Below, in pieces: positions 6,426-8,618 of a stretch of DNA of 8,618 bases. Origin of the DNA: an uncultured Selenomonadales bacterium (GTDB lineage: Bacteria > Bacillota > Negativicutes > Selenomonadales > Selenomonadaceae). Positions within the stretch are counted from its first letter, which is position 1, and each line of letters starts with the position of its first letter. The translations under genes were made by a program, and so were the position numbers. The stretch is from assembly GCA_937915885.1 (NCBI GenBank), contig CALGGP010000076.1:1-8618 (forward strand), written 5' to 3'. Under the pieces are notes generated by a model that made no database searches, had not been told where the DNA came from, and saw only the letters and a program-made list of their open reading frames with translations.

Positions 6426-6443
6426 GAAGGGCTAAAGCCCTTC
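6426..6443. other. Perfect 7-bp stem-loop
   Basis: GAAGGGC, loop TAAA, GCCCTTC. No T-run follows on either strand, so it is not a classical intrinsic terminator. Short palindromes of this kind are often parts of dispersed intergenic repeats. Confidence 0.7.
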
Positions 6444-6455
6444 GATCCGAAAAGC

Positions 6456-6534
6456 GGGGCGCCGCCGGCGCGGGTGGGAACTGCGGGCTGATTTGGGCGC
6501 CGACCTCGGTGGGCGGGAGCGCAGGCGGCGCCCC
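6456..6534. repeat. 11-bp perfect inverted repeat enclosing 57 bp
   Basis: The left arm GGGGCGCCGCC (6456-6466) is the exact reverse complement of the right arm GGCGGCGCCCC (6524-6534). The minus-strand transcript of GT-B would run into this structure 27 nt after its stop codon, so it could protect or end that message. It could also be the ends of a miniature element. Confidence 0.7.
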
Positions 6535-6560
6535 ATCAATCCTCAGCGGGCGGCACTCTT

Positions 6561-7565
6561 TTATTTTTTCGTCGAGATCAGATACGCCACCGCCGCCGAC
6601 GTATCGCGCGGCTCGAGCGCCAGCCTCTGTCGGATCGCCGAATATATTTCCGCCTCGTCGTGATCGCGGAATAATTTTCCGATCGTCTCAAAACATCTGT
6701 CGACGAAAAAGCCAAGCTCCTTATGCCGCCACTTCGGATTCCGTTGAAAAAATTCCTGCCCGCTCATGAAATTGTCCATCGCGTTGATCCCGTCGATAAA
6801 TACTTTAAGCCACTTCGTAAAAATTCCGCTGTCGCCTCCACCGATCCGCGACATCGACTCCGCGCGCGCTCTGATGATGTTGACTACATACGGCGCACGC
6901 ACATATTTTTTCGAGCAACATAAAACCTTGAAACAGAAGATCAAATCCTCGTAATACGGGATATCGGGAAATTCGATCCCGTTGTCAATCAGCAAATCCC
7001 GTCGGAACGTCTTAATGCACGGCGACCAATAAAATCGTTTCTTGCAATGCAATCGAAGGCGCTCCGACAAATCGTCCGTCTCAATCGTCGGCTCCTTGAC
7101 GAAGCGCTTGCGATCCTCGTTCGTCGCGATCTTCATCTCCTTCGGATCGAAGCGCCCCGTCCCGTCGTCGTTGAACAGAAAAAATTTTTCCAAGTGCAGT
7201 ACGTCTGCGTCTGCTTCCTCCGACTCGTTGAAAAGGATCGTCAACGCCTCGGGGATCAACATGTCGTCGCTGTCGAGAAATACGATATACTTGCCGCGCG
7301 CGACTTTCAACGCCTCGTTTCGCGGGATCGCCGCTCCGCCCGAATTTTTTTCCCGACGGATCAATTGCAATCGCCCGTCGAACATCGGCATCAGTTTTTC
7401 GACCTCCGCAATCGAGCCGTCCGTCGAGCAATCGTCGATCACCAGCGCCTCGTAATCCTGCAATTTTTGACTGAGCACGCTCACCAGGCACTGTCGAATG
7501 TATTTCTCCGAGTTGTACATCGGTACTATCACCGACATTGACGGAGATTTTTTTTCGTCGCTCAT
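6561..7565 (-). CDS. GT2 family glycosyltransferase (GT-B)
   Basis: 334 aa. The ATG at 7565 lies 4 nt after the stop of GT-C. Its Shine-Dalgarno GGGAGG (plus 7574-7579) is inside the last codons of GT-C, so the two are translationally coupled. Family 2 motifs are SVIVPMYNSEKY (11-22), VIDDCSTD (42-49), REKNSGGAAIPRN (71-83) and the metal-binding DSDD (98-101). PYYEDLIFCF further on carries the ED pair that supplies the catalytic base in this family. The C-terminal region is helical and charged, without membrane segments. It is paralogous to GT-A and GT-C throughout; donor and acceptor sugars are unknown. Codons prefer G in third position (GCG, TTG, GTG), in contrast with its co-transcribed neighbour GT-C. 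Confidence 0.88.
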   Translation of the reverse strand: MSDEKKSPSMSVIVPMYNSEKYIRQCLVSVLSQKLQDYEALVIDDCSTDGSIAEVEKLMPMFDGRLQLIRREKNSGGAAIPRNEALKVARGKYIVFLDSDDMLIPEALTILFNESEEADADVLHLEKFFLFNDDGTGRFDPKEMKIATNEDRKRFVKEPTIETDDLSERLRLHCKKRFYWSPCIKTFRRDLLIDNGIEFPDIPYYEDLIFCFKVLCCSKKYVRAPYVVNIIRARAESMSRIGGGDSGIFTKWLKVFIDGINAMDNFMSGQEFFQRNPKWRHKELGFFVDRCFETIGKLFRDHDEAEIYSAIRQRLALEPRDTSAAVAYLISTKK

Positions 7566-7569
7566 CTAA

Positions 7570-8589
7570 TCAACCTCCCTGCACCGTTGACGACAATTGT
7601 TTTTGCAACTGAGCGATTTGAAGGCGCGCGACGTTGAGCCCGTTGATGACGTAGGCGAGCAGCGTCGTTGTGTCGACCGAATGTCTTTCGAGCTCCGCGC
7701 GGGTGAGTTCCGTGATTTTCCTAATGGGCGTCGAGGCATAAATCGGATACAGATAATGCAGCTGGTCGTGAATGAGTTTATGTAAGACGGCAAAGCGCGC
7801 GCGCGGGTTTTGATTGAAAAACGGCGTCCGATCCATGAACCGCTCAAGTTGCGACGTGCCCTCGACGGCGATCGTGATCCATTTGCGGACGGCGTCCTCG
7901 GGCGAAAGTTTTTCGTGACTGACTGAGTCGTCCCGCACGCGCCAAACGTAAAACGGATTGGGAATGCGGACGTAGTGTTTCGCGCGCATCAGGCAATAAA
8001 AGCTGAAGAACATATCATCGGACGCCGGCAGCTCGGGAAATCGGATACCGTTTTCGACGAGGAACCGTCGGCGGAAAAATTTCGTCCACACGTTAAAATG
8101 GAATCGATAATTGATAAAATCGTCGACGTGTTGAGCAAGGTTGTCGTCGAGCAGAGTCGGCTTGTCGACGGGCGGACACTTCTCAAATGAGGCGATCGGA
8201 TGGGAGCCGTCGGGGCGGAGATAAAAAAATCGAGAAGAGTTGAGCACGTCGGCGTTGGTTTCGACGGCAAGCGCGTGTAATTTTTCGAGCGCGTTTTTCG
8301 TCAAGAGGTCGTCGTTATCGACGAACATGATGTAATCGCCGCGCGCCATGCCCAAGCCGATATTGCGCGGGATTGCGACCATGCCTCCAGAATTATTTTC
8401 GCGCCTGACGAGGATCAATCTGCCGTCGAATTTGGGCGTGATCGAGTTGACGATGTCGACGGAGCGATCGGTTGAGGCGTCGTCGACCACAATCACTTCA
8501 AACTCGTTGAAAGTTTGCTCGAGAATGGATTGAAGGCATTGTCCGATAAATTTTTCGGCGTTGTACATCGGAATGATGATTGAGATCAA
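7570..8589 (-). CDS. GT2 family glycosyltransferase (GT-C)
   Basis: 339 aa from a TTG start at 8589. An in-frame TTG at 8604 would add five residues, but it overlaps the GGAGG (plus 8598-8602). The TTG at 8589 is 8 nt downstream of that site, the same spacing as GT-B and the LicD-family gene, and gives MISIIIPMYN, matching the usual family start. Motifs: IIIPMYNAEKF (4-14), VVDDASTD (34-41), RRENNSGGMVAIPRN (62-76, one residue longer than in GT-A and GT-B) and DNDD (91-94). PASDDMFFSF carries the acidic pair. Role: inverting transfer of a sugar from a nucleotide-sugar, probably in surface polysaccharide synthesis. It is the first gene of the visible minus-strand set, and upstream sequence is cut by the window end. 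Codons favour C in third position. Confidence 0.86.
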   Translation of the reverse strand: MISIIIPMYNAEKFIGQCLQSILEQTFNEFEVIVVDDASTDRSVDIVNSITPKFDGRLILVRRENNSGGMVAIPRNIGLGMARGDYIMFVDNDDLLTKNALEKLHALAVETNADVLNSSRFFYLRPDGSHPIASFEKCPPVDKPTLLDDNLAQHVDDFINYRFHFNVWTKFFRRRFLVENGIRFPELPASDDMFFSFYCLMRAKHYVRIPNPFYVWRVRDDSVSHEKLSPEDAVRKWITIAVEGTSQLERFMDRTPFFNQNPRARFAVLHKLIHDQLHYLYPIYASTPIRKITELTRAELERHSVDTTTLLAYVINGLNVARLQIAQLQKQLSSTVQGG

Positions 8590-8618
8590 AATTTTTTCCT
8601 CCAAAAAGTTTCTCCCGC

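Larger units (their letters stand above)
6302..6560. other. Structured GC-rich spacer inside the glycan gene set, no gene
   Basis: No coding frame is supported. Contents include a 16-bp direct repeat TTTTTGATCCCGCCCG at 6322-6337 and 6402-6417, three near-copies of the heptamer CGTAATT at 6348-6367, and a perfect 7-bp hairpin GAAGGGC-TAAA-GCCCTTC at 6426-6443. An 11-bp inverted repeat GGGGCGCCGCC / GGCGGCGCCCC lies at 6456-6466 and 6524-6534, and a 10-bp inverted repeat CCCGCCCACC / GGTGGGCGGG at 6414-6423 and 6508-6517. The last two interleave, so they cannot both form in one simple fold. It may be a miniature repeat element or an attenuating/processing structure. No convincing promoter could be picked for the LicD-family gene. 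Confidence 0.6.

Noticed and set aside
6426..6443. Intrinsic terminator
   Set aside because: The perfect stem-loop has no T-run on either strand, so only a structural role is claimed.

Overview
The window looks like a bacterial chromosome segment. Start codons have strong GGAGG/GGAGAG Shine-Dalgarno sequences, genes are tightly packed and there are no introns. The moderately high G+C content, BglG/HTH_11-like helix-turn-helix domain, LicD-family protein and DUF4422 glycosyltransferase suggest a Firmicutes-type genome, perhaps Negativicutes (Selenomonas-like). The taxon is an inference from gene style, not demonstrated.

Left part (1-507): a perfect 193-bp tandem repeat. Each unit carries, on the minus strand, a Shine-Dalgarno sequence and a 54-codon ORF that is only a helix-turn-helix domain. 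Two complete ORFs and the start of a third are visible. The array ends near 461 in a palindromic TATAAT-containing segment that could supply a -10 box to both strands.

Middle part, plus strand (508-4063): two overlapping paralogous GTPases (355 and 353 aa) resembling the IRG/IIGP type, with a GxPGAGKS P-loop, xLPGYG switch II and a helical C-terminal domain. The first has a degenerate G3 and G4; the second is canonical. Twenty bases further on lies a DUF4422-type glycosyltransferase (469 aa) with an unrecognised N-terminal half. Third-codon-position usage switches sharply from G-ending to C-ending at that boundary.

A 251-bp non-coding segment (4064-4314) separates this from the minus-strand genes. 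It is compositionally unlike its surroundings and ends in a long bulged hairpin, possibly a relic of a mobile-element end.

Right part, minus strand (8589 down to 4315): a surface-glycan gene set in the transcription order GT2 glycosyltransferase C, GT2 B, a 259-bp structured spacer, LicD-family protein, GT2 A. The glycosyltransferases and LicD probably build and phospho-decorate a cell-surface polysaccharide or teichoic-acid-like polymer. The glycan genes alternate between G-ending and C-ending codon preference, which suggests mosaic assembly. The most unusual unit is the array of HTH-only microproteins divergent from the asymmetric GTPase pair.
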